From Ceratodon purpureus (taxonomy: Eukaryota > Streptophyta > Bryopsida > Pseudoditrichales > Ditrichaceae), in NCBI GenBank assembly GCA_014871385.1, contig CM026428.1:15920162-15984161 (forward strand): 64,000 bases of DNA. Reading direction: 5' to 3'. Of the stretch, positions 10,870 to 22,300 are shown piece after piece (positions within the stretch are counted from its first letter, which is position 1; each line of letters begins with the position of its first letter). The notes beneath the pieces were generated by a model. It searched no databases, was not told the origin of the DNA, and saw only the letters and a list, made by a program, of their open reading frames with translations. A program made the position numbers and the translations under genes.

Positions 10870-13010
10870 ACTAATGGATATAATTTTATTACTAGTATGA
10901 CTTGGACATTGAACCAATGCCTCAATCAAGAGAGTTTTTTTAAATCTAGAGTTCCAAATCAACAAATAACAATAATAGAATTCAAATCAAACTTTGTAGG
11001 AACGAAACCGTTTTTCCTTGTAGTGTTGTTATGGGATGGTTTTGCAATGGGGATGACCAATGGTGGGTCGGCCTCTTTTTAGATTTGTTGATCATTTCAT
11101 ATTAGTCCTAGATATGATTAGCCTAAAATCTTGAGGATTTTCAAGTTGTAGATAGTTTCATTGTTTGTTGGACACTGTTGGTAGTTTCAATGCTTATTGG
11201 ACTCTATAGTGAGATATGGAGGAAAACATTTGTTCTTGGCGATATAAATGGCAAGTTTTAATGTCTTTTTGGGTAAAAAAAGCCTTGGTCTTTTAGAGAT
11301 ATAGATAATAAGCAATAGAGAAAATGCTTCAACCCAAAGGAGGCTACAAGCATGATTGACATTGGTTCAATTTTAACATTTTAATATGCTATTTTGGACT
11401 TAATTGAATGGATTGGTAAGTTTTTTTGAAGAAAATATTTTTAGCACAATTGTTTTAAAGTTATTTTAGCAAAATACTCTGCTATTGTTTTTGTAGAGAA
11501 TGAATCTTCATTTTATGGAGGTGGTTTTTTTATATTCATTAAGATTTCATAATGGATAAATTGTAGAACAGCTGTTGATTCTTATAGGAAAAATCTTAAA
11601 ATATAAAGAAGTTTTGGATTATTGTATCCCTCACACTATTCATAGATTTGTATCTACTCAAACTACAATATTACTTGACTTGATTAGTATAAATCTCTTT
11701 GGTTATATGCAAAAAACTTCTTTATAAGAACTTTATATGCCAAGTTGTTAAAAAATTTCATTGATTTGTGCCAAGTAAATCAATCTATCTTGTGGTTTTG
11801 GTAATGTACAATAAGTAAGCTACTCCATCTTGTGTGCCACATTGATATAATACAAATATGTGGTTTGGACTTCCAGAATCCTTTTGTATAGTTATATTAC
11901 ATTGATGAAGCTATCTAATGGAGAAGTATTCTCCAAGCACAAAGTATTGATAATTTGTAAATCAAAATTCAATTAAAAAAATAAACAAATAAACAAATAA
12001 AAAAATTGTAGTAAAAATATGGATTTTTTTTTGTTTATCTTGGCGCATTCTCTATTGCTTATTTTGTTCTATCCACCAACTGCAATATGCTATTAGACAT
12101 AGATAATTGTGTATTTGTATATGTCTCTTAGTCTTTAGAAAGAGAAAGTTATTTTGGCATGAAGCTAATGTAAGGAAAGGCTCGATATCCTTCGTTGAAT
12201 GACAATAATGAATACGCATGTGGAGCTTGTAATAGGCTCAAGGACTGTATAGAGGGAGACATTTCAGTTTTATGGTGTGGAGGCAATAATGTGTGACACT
12301 AAGTTTTGGATGTGATAATGGTGGTTCAAGGATGAATTGAAGGGAGAAGAGTGAAGATATTCTCATGTTCCGTGCCTCTTCCATCTTCCCTAACTAAGGA
12401 TGTTGAATTTTATCCACTTTGCAGATAATCTTAGGAATTTAGTGGGAGAATGGACATGCTCTAAGAGCATTTCGATCAATACCGTAAATAGCTCTCTGGC
12501 TTTGGGAAAATGGGATGTGCATGGATGGATCAATGATTCATTTGGACTCTGGAGGGAAGCACTGAACCTTTAAACTACCGAACCATGTATGTTTTGCATC
12601 ATATAAAAAATTCATCCGCCGTTTCTCATCCGTCATGCACTTTTTGTAGTGTGATTTTTTACTGATTTTTTTATGGGAAGTTAGCTTCATGTTTGTGTGA
12701 CCCGATTGAAAAGGAATTTTTTTTGTAAAAAGTATGCCTCATTTTGTGTTGAAGTTTTTTATTCAAAATTTTGAAAATTTTAGTCTAAAAATGTTCTTGA
12801 AAAAATAAACTCATAAAATCAAGCATCCAAAAAATCTTCAATAATCACCATACCTAACTCCTAGAATGTTATATTATAAGCCATCCCAACAAATTTCACC
12901 CCCATATTGTCAATATCTTATTTGTAATCAAATTACAAAATAATTTTGTGTTTTATGTTTCAAAATTTATACAATTATATTACAATATGTACAATTATAT
13001 ACAATTATAT
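10870..13010. other. AT-rich unassigned stretch with a short inverted pair
   Basis: No gene could be supported. A block at about 11308-11328 (AATAAGCAATAGAGAAAATGC) is nearly the reverse complement of about 12042-12064, spaced by about 730 bp, which may mark a decayed element. One stretch near 12400-12570 stays open for about 58 codons but has no recognisable features. Confidence 0.3.
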
Positions 13011-13099
13011 TCCCACTGAATATACAAACCAACAGAAACTGCAGCTGACAGGGAGGTGGGCAATGACCTCTGGTGGAGGCAGAGTATGAGCCAGCGTGT

Positions 13100-13690
13100 T
13101 GAATGCTCACCAATTTAGTCCATCATGTGTCAGAAACTCACTTGAATGTCCGGTGGATCCGGGTGATACCGGTAACCCTTCTCTTTAAAAGAATTCAGAG
13201 TCGACAAACAGACCCCTCTGATACCATTCTGATTACAAAGTGCACACAATTGTGCTTGTTGACTAGAGCGACACCAAGTGCTCAATGTGAGCATATATAT
13301 CCACGTCTGGCATCAGGAATTAAGTTAGTACAAACTTGAATATAGTGGATTACTCCACCTGGGCGATGATTAATCCAACTCAAAAATCGTGGTGGAGCTA
13401 GGCAATAATTTTATTTGTCAGCACCTGCAACGGCGAGTCCCACTTACACCAGAAACAATATTGTACAGTACACGGTACATGTACTAAGTTCGGTGCAATG
13501 TAATGTACAGTACTATACAGTACAATGTGCATACTACGTCGGTTGTTCCACTGAACTCTTACCAGGTCGATCGTCACTCAACGTTTGTACCACGACGTTG
13601 CCATGGCGAGTCTTTGTTCTCTGCGGTATTTGCCACTATGCACTGAGGTATCTGCTTACATGCTGAGATAGTGAGGCAAGAAGTTATGAA
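13100..13690 (-). mobile_element. LTR retrotransposon remnant (minus strand): LTR end plus primer-binding site
   Basis: 13216-13226 is the reverse complement of TGGTATCAGAG. That is the standard primer-binding site complementary to initiator tRNA-Met in plant Copia and some Gypsy elements. On the minus strand it follows a stretch ending AATCA plus GAA, as expected just inside a 5' LTR ending in CA. A TATATATA motif near 13290 (minus) could be the LTR promoter. Below 13216 the sequence would be the internal leader. The outer LTR end and a partner LTR were not found, so this is a truncated or solo fragment. Confidence 0.45.
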
Positions 13691-13699
13691 CGGATTTGC

Positions 13700-14294
13700 T
13701 TCATACAGTGCGTTTACACGATGTTGTTGCTCGTCACTGAGCTCATCAACTATTAAACCAATATATGGTTGATTAATCAGCACTATTGCTCCACAAAGCA
13801 ACCATTGGGTAGAGCAATGTCGCAACCATGTGCTAGGATTCGTTATCATGCCAACCTTTTTTTTCTTTTATTTCTTTTTGTGTTATTTCACAGGAAATTC
13901 GTGAAAACTGGTACACTTCAAGCCCAAGTCTAGCAACAGATTGTTGTCAAATTATATAAAGACCTAAGGACAACCTGGTCTTGACAGGGTTAAAAAAGTA
14001 TAATGACGGTGAGCACGGTGGACACGGAACTCTTTCTTAAGAGAAGGAGAAACACCCCGAATACAGCGTTCGCGACCTCTACTAGACCATTATGTCCAGT
14101 AGTACGACCAACACTCGCTTTGCTGCTTTATATTGGACTTCACATTATAAAACACAATTAGAGTTCATTTTTTTTCAGCAATCTTGTTGTAACTTGTGTC
14201 ACTATAAATGTTTCAACTCCGAATTGTTCTGCACTTGCAACTGCTAGGTGTTCTTACTCATGTGACCCAACGTCAAAAGAGAACGCACTTCTTG
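13700..14294. other. Intergenic and 3' flank of the coiled-coil gene
   Basis: No gene is supported. The right end probably contains the 3' UTR of the minus-strand gene ending at 14295. Confidence 0.35.
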
Positions 14295-16364
14295 CTAGTG
14301 TTTCTGTAGCGGTGCAGATTTATCTTTGTTTAATGCAATCTGCTCTTGTTTCAGACTGGCTTGGAGCTCCTTTTCTAATTTTGCCTTTACAGAATGAAAC
14401 TTTCTCTCCATGTCGTGATTTGTTTTAGATGCATACTTGCATTTTGTCCTTAATTTATCAATAACCTGCAAAGATGGAGCAATGAGAACGTCACTAGCCT
14501 GACAGCGGAAGAATAAACATGGGCATCTTCATTCTCTTATTTTCATATAAATGATATGAATATCAATCCAAGAGGATGAAGGATAAAAAGGATCCCATGT
14601 TTTAAAAATAATTGTTGACAGCCAAAGAGCATGTCATACCTTCAGGGTGTAATGAAGTTCTTGTTCTAGCTCGTCATTTCTTTGTTGAAGCTTCCGCAAC
14701 TCGTTCTCCAAATCCTCCTTCTCTCTATGTAGTTTGTCTTCGGCCTGCAACATGAGTCATTTCATTAGTTGGTAACAACTGCAGAATAAACCAAGTAAAG
14801 TTGACACCACCAACTCAACTCTCAAGATTAATTTTTTTGAAACAAATTCGTGTAACCCTCAACCAGGGCCAATAATAGACCAAGAGAAACACTTACATGC
14901 GCAGCATGGACAAGACTTTCCAGTAATTCGGTATGGCCATCCATGGACTCCATGGATCTCGCTGAGCTCCTCCCTGAGCTCCTCCCTGAACTCTTCCCTG
15001 AACTCTTCCCTGAACTCCTCGCTGAGCTCCTCCCTGAGCTCCTCCCTGAACTCCTCCCTGAACTCCTCCATGAGGATTTCCCCGAGGACTTGCCTGAATA
15101 TGAAGGCCCTGAATTCATTGACCTTGAGTTGTCAATGGATTTTGTTTGAATTGAGCTCTGTTTCGAATCATACTTTGACCTATGCCTTGAACTTTGCCCT
15201 GCATCGTTTGGGCTATTCATTTTGGTCGAAGCTTTCTCTACTTTCAATAGCATTGTGTCAAAGGAATCATCTGTAGCTGATCCTTTTAACTCTGTCTTCA
15301 CTCTCTTCCTTTCTCTTGAAGCAAAGGAATTCCCCGCGGACATCTGGGTAAGCCAGCAAATTTCAGACACTAATGATCAACGATCGAAAGTGCAGAACTC
15401 AAAACAGTGAAAGTACAGGAACATTAAAGAATCCAGCAATAAGAGAAAAGTAGGAACTTTGAGCGGTGCAGTGAGGGCTCAAATTTATGTACCGATGTGT
15501 CAGAGCCATAATACTTCTTGGAAATTTCTTTCCTTTTGCCACGTGCTGCATCATTTCCACCAACTAGGATCTGTGCAGAACATAGCCACCAAAGTCAGGG
15601 AAAGGTGCAGCTTGAAGACCGACTACCTCATCGTTTCTATGCAAATCTGATTTTCCATCTTCGTGGGATCCATCAAGGCAGGGAGACAGCCAGGACTATT
15701 TATGGCATCATTCAGTTTACAGCACATAACCTACATTATGGGGGTATCGTTTCAAATGGTTCCTGAGAATGTCCGAGCCTGAGCGATCATGTCGAGATTT
15801 GCATTTGTCACTTTTACATATTTCCTTTCCTCTGGTGTGAGGTTCATTAGGCGCGAGTGGGGACGGTGGTGGCTTTTTGCTATCAGGCTCAATCTCAGCC
15901 TTCCTTGGCATGCTTGACCCAGGCCATCCTAGTGAGAGTTTCAACTTATGTAAGTACATACTTCCAATTACATAACTAAAACCCTAAATTCTAAACGTAG
16001 TTTCTGTGGATTATGAAGACATGATAACAGCAGCATTTCGTTAAAGTCGAGACTGGGGTTCATTGGGAAGAAGATGTTTTGAATGTTCTCAATGAAAGAA
16101 AGACACTACCATGTTACCTGCTTCAGGGACTGTCTTTGCAGTGACCTCGTCCCCTAGAGTTTCTCCTTCAGATTTAGGCGATGCTGGCCGGCTGCTGGGC
16201 TTCTCGCTTTCAAGCACATCCTTCAGGTTAGTGCCACTATCATCCGACCCGCTTTCACTGCTCGACAACTGCGGTCTTTTGCTGCCTCCTCTCTGCTGGT
16301 TGTTGTATGTGCCTCCAGTCGTCATGGTCTCTGAAGTCGACGACGTCAAAGCAGGTTTAACCAT
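14295..16364 (-). CDS. Ser/Arg-repeat, coiled-coil protein (unrecognised, probably nuclear)
   Basis: Minus-strand coding exons: 16364-16118, 15928-15735, 15570-15493, 15343-14897, 14744-14640, 14465-14295. All join with GT-AG sites and matching phase, giving 413 aa. The ATG sits 2 nt inside an exon whose acceptor ends at 16367, so a noncoding 5' exon lies upstream. Residues 1-150 are Ser/Pro-rich and low complexity. RERKRVK and ARGKRKEISKKY are basic clusters that could act as nuclear localisation signals. Residues 256-303 are a repeat of (S/G/A)(K/R)SS units. Residues 323-400 form a heptad-patterned coiled coil (EKEDLENELRKLQQRNDELE). No named family is recognised. A scaffold or nuclear role is inferred only from composition. 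An upstream coding exon cannot be excluded, because an open exon-like stretch (MSRLSSSFVGYTGFSFAK, then a GT donor) lies near 17160-17110. Confidence 0.75.
14954..15097 (-). repeat. Intragenic 12/24-bp tandem repeat encoding (G/A/S)(K/R)SS units
   Basis: Variants of GAGCTCCTCCCT and GAACTCTTCCCT (plus strand) alternate in 12-nt steps, and several 24- to 36-nt higher-order units recur. Because the unit is a multiple of three, the array keeps the coding frame and expands or contracts in whole Ser/Arg/Lys blocks. It is entirely within the fourth coding exon of the coiled-coil gene. Confidence 0.85.
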
Positions 16365-16367
16365 GTC

Positions 16368-17681
16368 TGCAAATATGATACAACAAGGATTGTGCACCAT
16401 AGTTTAGGTTTCAACCGAGAATCCACGTTAGTATTATTGATCAAGAATGCGAGCTCTAACCATGAATTTTCCAACATAGAGAAAAATACCGCACATGAGC
16501 AAAGCCCTGGCTGAAACACGAGATCCTCCTCAAATGAGATACAGAAATATCACAAATATCGAACTACCGTATCGACAATGCCAGAAAAAGAATCAGATTT
16601 GACATACGTCACAGTAATCTTCCCAACACCTAACTGCAACCAGAAAACAAACGAAACTGGTCACCTATTCAAAGTGTGCCCTAATGCAATTTTCGACCAA
16701 AAAACAGAAGTCACACATGCTCTAGGTGCTTGAGCCCGCACATTCGATTAAGATGGAATGAGAGGAAAACATTCCGCAGAACAAGTGTAGTTCTGAAGTA
16801 CAGTGCTGAAACATAATTACTTTTACGCAGTTCGCTTCACGTCCAACTTGTACCCCAGCTGCTCCTTACGGGCACTTCCGCGTGGAGCGGAATGTCCCCT
16901 CATAGACTCCAGATGAAACAGGAAGCTGCAGGAGCATCGAAACCAACCCAACATTCCACAATTGTCACATATGACATCGATCAGTCACGAAACCACTGCA
17001 GGGCCGAATTCCTGTTTCGCTAACTAGGTGCCATCATGCTGACCAGTGAAGAATAGAAAATAGCAAAAAGGGCCAACACTTGAAAATAGGAGAAGAATAG
17101 GAGATTTCACCTTTGCAAAGCTGAACCCAGTATACCCCACGAACGATGATGACAAGCGGGACATCGCTCTGTCAGAGATGCAGCACATGGAGCAGAGGAA
17201 CAGAGCATGCACGATGGCACCTGTTGCGAGAAGGAACAGGTGCAATCAACGCCTCAAACGGTATTTCTTTCCAACTCTTTCCAACGGTTGCTTTTCCCTT
17301 CACGTGATATGGCTCTTGAAACAGCCACACTAGATACACACTCCCGCAATCTCATTCTCAATTCAATAGCTGCTTATGCTCACATTGACGGAGTCCAAAA
17401 ACCACGATCTAATATTGCAGATTGCAGTCGAAAACGTCGACATTGAGGTTAACGAGTCACTCGGTTGCTGGACACCCATTTATTCGATATAATTACTGAG
17501 CCATGTCTTTGAGGCTGTGATACAATATTAATACTGATAGTACGAAGTCATGTGAGATTCACCAGAACATTCATGTACAAAAGAGTTCAACACGTCATTT
17601 GCAGCCGGATCTCTAATCTATCTGCAAAGAAGTTTAGACAAGTTGGCAATCGATGCAAGTGCAAGTGGAATCCGTATGTGA
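16368..17681. other. 5' leader/promoter region of the coiled-coil gene
   Basis: Noncoding on present evidence. Minus-strand exon-like pieces with donors occur near 17160-17110, 16910-16855 and 16650-16610. They do not join in phase with the ATG exon, so they may be spliced leader exons or chance. The rest is intergenic before the small membrane protein gene. Confidence 0.35.
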
Positions 17682-18110
17682 TCAAGACTCACGAGAAGCC
17701 GCAGCTTGTTTTCGTGACTTGGAGCCAAGGTTCGCTCTAGGGTTGTCATGCGCCACTGGCGCCGCTACCTCCTCTGCATCATGAAGACGAGTTTCGTGCA
17801 GCATTGCTTCGGTTTTCAGCTCGGCAGCAGGACTTGTACGCCGCTTGAAATAGTCTTGGCACCTCCAGTTGGGATTCTGCACCTTCTTCCTAGAGCTCCA
17901 TTTCCAAAACCCGCACCCTAACACCAGCAGCGCCACAGCCGTGGTGCATACCACAACGATTATGATTGTCAGCCTTGCGTTCGCAGTCTCACCTCCGCCT
18001 GAGCCAGAGTTGCCGGAAATGCCTCCCCCTCCTCTGTATCTAACCCTGAGGGAGCGCCGCTCCTGTTGCGGGACGGTGGCTGCCAATGGCAAAGTCGAAG
18101 CGCTCTTCAT
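17682..18110 (-). CDS. Small single-pass membrane protein (unrecognised)
   Basis: A 142-aa open frame. Residues 1-45 are Gly/Ser-rich with a basic patch (ERRSLRVRYRGGGG). Residues 47-69 form a clear transmembrane helix (LTIIIVVVCTTAVALLVLGC), followed by WKWSSRKK, a positive stop-transfer cluster. The C-terminal 70 residues are hydrophilic. Positive charge after the helix suggests a lumenal/extracellular N terminus and a cytosolic tail. A splice acceptor (TTGTTTGCAG) ends at 18139, so an upstream exon exists. The frame stays open back to it (VIFSSIFHIMKSAS), and the true start could lie in that earlier exon and supply a signal peptide. No family is recognised. Confidence 0.55.
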   Translation of the reverse strand: MKSASTLPLAATVPQQERRSLRVRYRGGGGISGNSGSGGGETANARLTIIIVVVCTTAVALLVLGCGFWKWSSRKKVQNPNWRCQDYFKRRTSPAAELKTEAMLHETRLHDAEEVAAPVAHDNPRANLGSKSRKQAAASRES

Positions 18111-18139
18111 AATGTGGAATATTGAGCTGAAGATCACCC

Positions 18140-19227
18140 TGCAAACAAGACTCAGGTATATGCACGATTCTATGATCATCCACACCCTGCTCCCACATGA
18201 CCCTGAACTGATTGCAGCTCAACCTGAAACATGTCTGTCAAAAATGTGTTCAAGAAAACAGCAAGCGCAATCTTAACTCTCATTTGCATTACGTTATCGT
18301 GACAATGGAGTGCGTTGTGTTCACGTACCATACGTGCTCCGATTCTCAGAATGACACCAGCTTTATCTGCTCCTTCTTCAGTATTCGAGCTGTTGGAGAG
18401 AACAGCACTGGTACAAGTGATGAATAGTTGAATGAAGCAGAGCGCCAGGTTTTAGCCACCGATGTCATGGTCTCTGCACATGGCAGGGACGTATGTACAC
18501 TGCGCACATTGTTCAATGTTGAGATGATACTGCTTATGATCCAAAGTGGTCGTTACAATGCATTAGCTTCATGACGAGCACAACCTTGATCCTTTCCGGA
18601 ATCAAGCATGCAGGCCATGGGCTATGGCGAGTCGTAAACAGACTCCATTATCCGTTTGGCCATGCAGCGAGTTGAATGATGTAAGTGTAGATAAAATTTC
18701 TGGGGCTATTGCTTTACCGAGTGTGCTAAACCCAAAGAGAATGGTGATTAAAATAAACACCAACTGGAACTAAATATGTTGATTAAAATATTCGATGCGA
18801 AGCCTCACTTTGAACATCCACAATTCGCACCACGGGTTATCACAGTAGCTAGGAACAAATAGACGCTGCACATGAGATCAAGGATGGTGTCGAACAATAG
18901 ATCGTGAAAACTCTTGCACAGAATGTCACTTTGGATTAAACAAATACAAGTCAAGCATGAGAAAGATTTTACACGGTTCAAGGAACTAAGCGAGTTTGAG
19001 TGCGAAGCTTGTATATTCTCGTTCTAAAAGTGGAATGAAAATGTAGCGTTCTGCCGAGATTGTCTACTCGATGTGTCCTCGTCAGACACCGGTTGGTTGC
19101 ACCAGATGAATGCGAGAAACAGGAATGCACAAACAATGATAACTACACTCCGGCAGTGAGAAAAATCCCTTAGACCTTATGAGAAGGAATTTGCCACTAC
19201 TTAGTCTACAAGACAGCAGCAGAGAAT
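18140..19227. other. Intergenic between membrane-protein gene and sucrose transporter
   Basis: Contains the unseen 5' exon(s) of the membrane-protein gene on the left and the 3' UTR of the transporter on the right. No other gene was found. Confidence 0.35.
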
Positions 19228-20814
19228 TTAAGGGATAGGAGAGCTGTGAGTACGTCGAAGACGGTTCCTGGTCTTGAAATCAGGTGGAGGCCTCGGCAGA
19301 AGCAACACCGCAGCAATGCCACCAAGCAACGCAGCTCCTGCACCGAGCAAGAACGCTGGCATGTTGCCGCCTCCGAAAAGCTCATCCCAAGGTCCACTTC
19401 CTATGGACACGAGCACCTGGGGGGTAACAACAGCGAGGTTCAACACCCCCACGGACAGGCCTTGGCCTCCTCCCACTTTCTCAGTGTAGGTGGCTGTCAA
19501 TGCATACGGAACAGAGTATGTGACCGCCAGGGGCGCTCCCAGAACGGCGAAGATTGCAAGACAAGAGTAGATGATGTATGCTGGTGGCTCTTGGTTGGGA
19601 GCAAGGTGTGCTGCATGCTGAGCAGCTTTGCTCACCACAGCAGTTCCCACGAAGCACAAGGACATGATAACATTGGCAATAGCCCAGACGTAGCTAGACC
19701 CCAGCTTCCTGCAGACGAACTCGATGCACAGGGATGAGAGGCCCAGGACGACTGACTGGAGCATGAGCCCGACTGATCCCATGTGCACACCGTCGTAGTA
19801 CCACACGCTCTTCACCGGGTCAGAGGGCTCCCCATTGTAGACTTCACGGCCCATCCAGTCGGTGTCGAAGAGGAGGAAGGGAAACCACGCAATCCATGTG
19901 AGTGCAGTGACAAGTAGGATGTACCACATGGGTCGTGGGAGGTCCCTCAAAGCGCCCAAAAGCTCCGTGAACAAAGCCTCAGACTCGGGTTCCTCATCGT
20001 CCTCATCATCGTCTTCCTCATCGTTGGCATTTACAACACTGGAGGAGCTCTCATTCTTCTCTGACAAGAGCGGGGTCACGGCCTTCACCACCGAGTGCTT
20101 CTTCGTGAGGGGGTCGTATGGGATCTCAGAAGCAGCCGTCACGCTCAAGAAGGTGGTTAAAACCAACATGAGCACGCCCAGAAGGAATGCAGACTTGAGA
20201 TTCGCACAGGCGACATCACATGCTTCCGTGTATGTGAATGGAAATATCTTATACCATCCGCTGTACGCACCAGTAGCGAATCCCAGGATGTTACCAAGAG
20301 CCATGAACAGGGAGAAGAAAGCATTTGCTCTTCGATTCCTGGTCTGGTCTTTCCCCGTGAAATCGGCCAGCAAAGCCCGACAAGGGCCCTGGAGAGTGTT
20401 GTTTGCCAAGTCGAGCACCCAAAATCCAACCACGAAAATGATGATCGCTCGTGGCCGGGAGTCGAAGGTGTCACCAACTAGATATCCCAAGTCGGCGGAG
20501 TAACCTATGATGAGAACCGCGACAATCACCAGAGCTGCCCCTCCAAGAATGAACGGCCTTCTTCTTCCATACGCGCTGGTGCAACTATCACTGTAGTGCC
20601 CAATGATAGGCTGGACGATCATTCCAGAGATGGGGCCACAAAGCCAGATGAAACTGGCCCAGGCATGAGGAATACCGAGCTCTTGAACATATGGGGTGAG
20701 TAGCGACAGCTGCAATGCCCAGCCAAATTGGACTCCGGCTGCCACACTAGCAACCTGAATCAGCGCCCGAATGGGAACCCGATTTTTCTTCTTTATCGAT
20801 TTCTGGGACTCCAT
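19228..20814 (-). CDS. SUT: Sucrose/H+ symporter, SUT/SUC family
   Basis: A single uninterrupted 528-aa frame. Family hallmarks are visible: VQFGWALQLSLLTPYVQELG in the first helix, then WLCGPISGMIVQPIIGHYSD, then GRRRPFILGG at about 83-92, which is the conserved loop 2-3 signature of glycoside-pentoside-hexuronide:cation symporters. Twelve hydrophobic segments are split by a central cytosolic loop with a highly acidic run (NDEEDDDEDDEEPESE). Length matches plant SUTs (about 500-530 aa). The known family role is proton-coupled sucrose uptake across plasma or vacuolar membrane; which membrane cannot be told here. Many plant SUT genes are interrupted, so the intronless coding region is notable. 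A splice acceptor ends at 20863, 49 bp above the ATG, implying a 5' UTR intron. Confidence 0.95.
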   Translation of the reverse strand: MESQKSIKKKNRVPIRALIQVASVAAGVQFGWALQLSLLTPYVQELGIPHAWASFIWLCGPISGMIVQPIIGHYSDSCTSAYGRRRPFILGGAALVIVAVLIIGYSADLGYLVGDTFDSRPRAIIIFVVGFWVLDLANNTLQGPCRALLADFTGKDQTRNRRANAFFSLFMALGNILGFATGAYSGWYKIFPFTYTEACDVACANLKSAFLLGVLMLVLTTFLSVTAASEIPYDPLTKKHSVVKAVTPLLSEKNESSSSVVNANDEEDDDEDDEEPESEALFTELLGALRDLPRPMWYILLVTALTWIAWFPFLLFDTDWMGREVYNGEPSDPVKSVWYYDGVHMGSVGLMLQSVVLGLSSLCIEFVCRKLGSSYVWAIANVIMSLCFVGTAVVSKAAQHAAHLAPNQEPPAYIIYSCLAIFAVLGAPLAVTYSVPYALTATYTEKVGGGQGLSVGVLNLAVVTPQVLVSIGSGPWDELFGGGNMPAFLLGAGAALLGGIAAVLLLPRPPPDFKTRNRLRRTHSSPIP

Positions 20815-22300
20815 CTTTTTTAACTCAGAAGGGTCCGAAATTTAGTTGAATGTTTGATCCACCTGAAAAAGGCACCACCGTTCTTTAGTTGAAGGAACGA
20901 AAGACGAATGCATAACATACAGTGCTAGAGGAGAACCATAAACCCCCTTCGCAATCATATTATCATAACCATCATCTGCAGCACTTTCTAGAAACGGGAA
21001 GCGAAGATGTTATTCCCCCACACAATTCTCAGACACTCAACTCTTTTGAGACAACCACAATCATCACCACAATTACTAATATCACATTGAAAGGTCTCCG
21101 AAACATCCCCTGTATCTGTGGATACGGTACAAAACCTAGTTTCAAAGCTTTCAGATAAACAGAGACCTAACAGAAAAAATGGTTTTCCTTCACATAGATT
21201 ACAATATGCACCCCAAGTTGAAATTTTTGGGCAACTAAGATATTTGTGGTTCTGCGACGGCGAGTAACGAATCACGCGTATTAGGGTGACCAAAATCATT
21301 AAGACTCCTCTCAAAAGAAACGAAGACGATTTAGAAAGAGAACATACAGCCCTAACTTTCATTACCCTTGTTACACCTGACGGCCACAACGAGCAGGAGA
21401 CAGATGGTATGAAATGACTCGTTCCTCTACTCACTTCCAATTTTCAGAAGTAAAAGGAGTTCAGTTAAATCGGAAATAACAAAATCCGATAAAATGGACA
21501 TGAACTCAATTGGCAGCACCTTTAAACAACAATCTCCCAAGCTGGGCAGCAACAAAACATCAACACCCAACTTATGCCCAACAGCCATTACAAGTTAAAA
21601 TTCAAGTGATATAATCACATCAAGCACACGATCGGACAAACCACCCAAGGAAAAAAATCCTCCATGTCACACCAAAAAACCAAAATGTGAAGAAATCGCG
21701 AGAAAGATATTCCCTGGACAGAAAAACCAGTTACCCCACTTGCTAACCAAAACCGAGACACACCACCTTTGAAAATGTCACAAAACTAAGGATGTTGAAA
21801 AAACAGGAGACATATCAATCCACTCCCCACCTCAACGCAAGCCATGCACAACCCAACTAAAGAAAACCACCATTTCAAATCTCTAAAATAGAAAAAGGAG
21901 GAAAAACCAGAAACAAGACTTCAAAGCCATAAACAACAACAATAGTGCAGCAAACTCACCACGCAGTGCCCTGACGTAACTACTGAAGTGCAGACAACAT
22001 TGTCTACACAGCAACCCAGAGACAAAACTCACAGACAACACGAGAAGCTCCTCCACCCTGCTACCAAAACTGTAACTGGAATCATGCGCCCAGTGACTCG
22101 ATCAGTGCCCCCACCCAACCCACAGTGCAGACCAGACCCCACATGAGGAACAACAAAGGGAAGAACAGCATATTACGCGCAGAAGCAGGCTGACCTCTCA
22201 GCTCATGGGCCACCCCACGCAACCGCGAGCTCCCCGACTGCCCCGCCACCGCAACAACGAATGCGAATGCTCGCCCGCGTCCCCGATGCAAGGCGTCACT
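20815..22300 (-). promoter_or_regulatory. Spliced 5' leader and promoter of the sucrose transporter gene
   Basis: On the minus strand the acceptor TTTTTCAG ends at 20863. A good donor (GTGAGTTTG) lies near 21959 and another (GTGAGTTTTG) near 22030. The simplest reading is a leader exon around 22000-22290 and a 1.1-kb 5' UTR intron. No coding gene is supported here. Confidence 0.45.
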
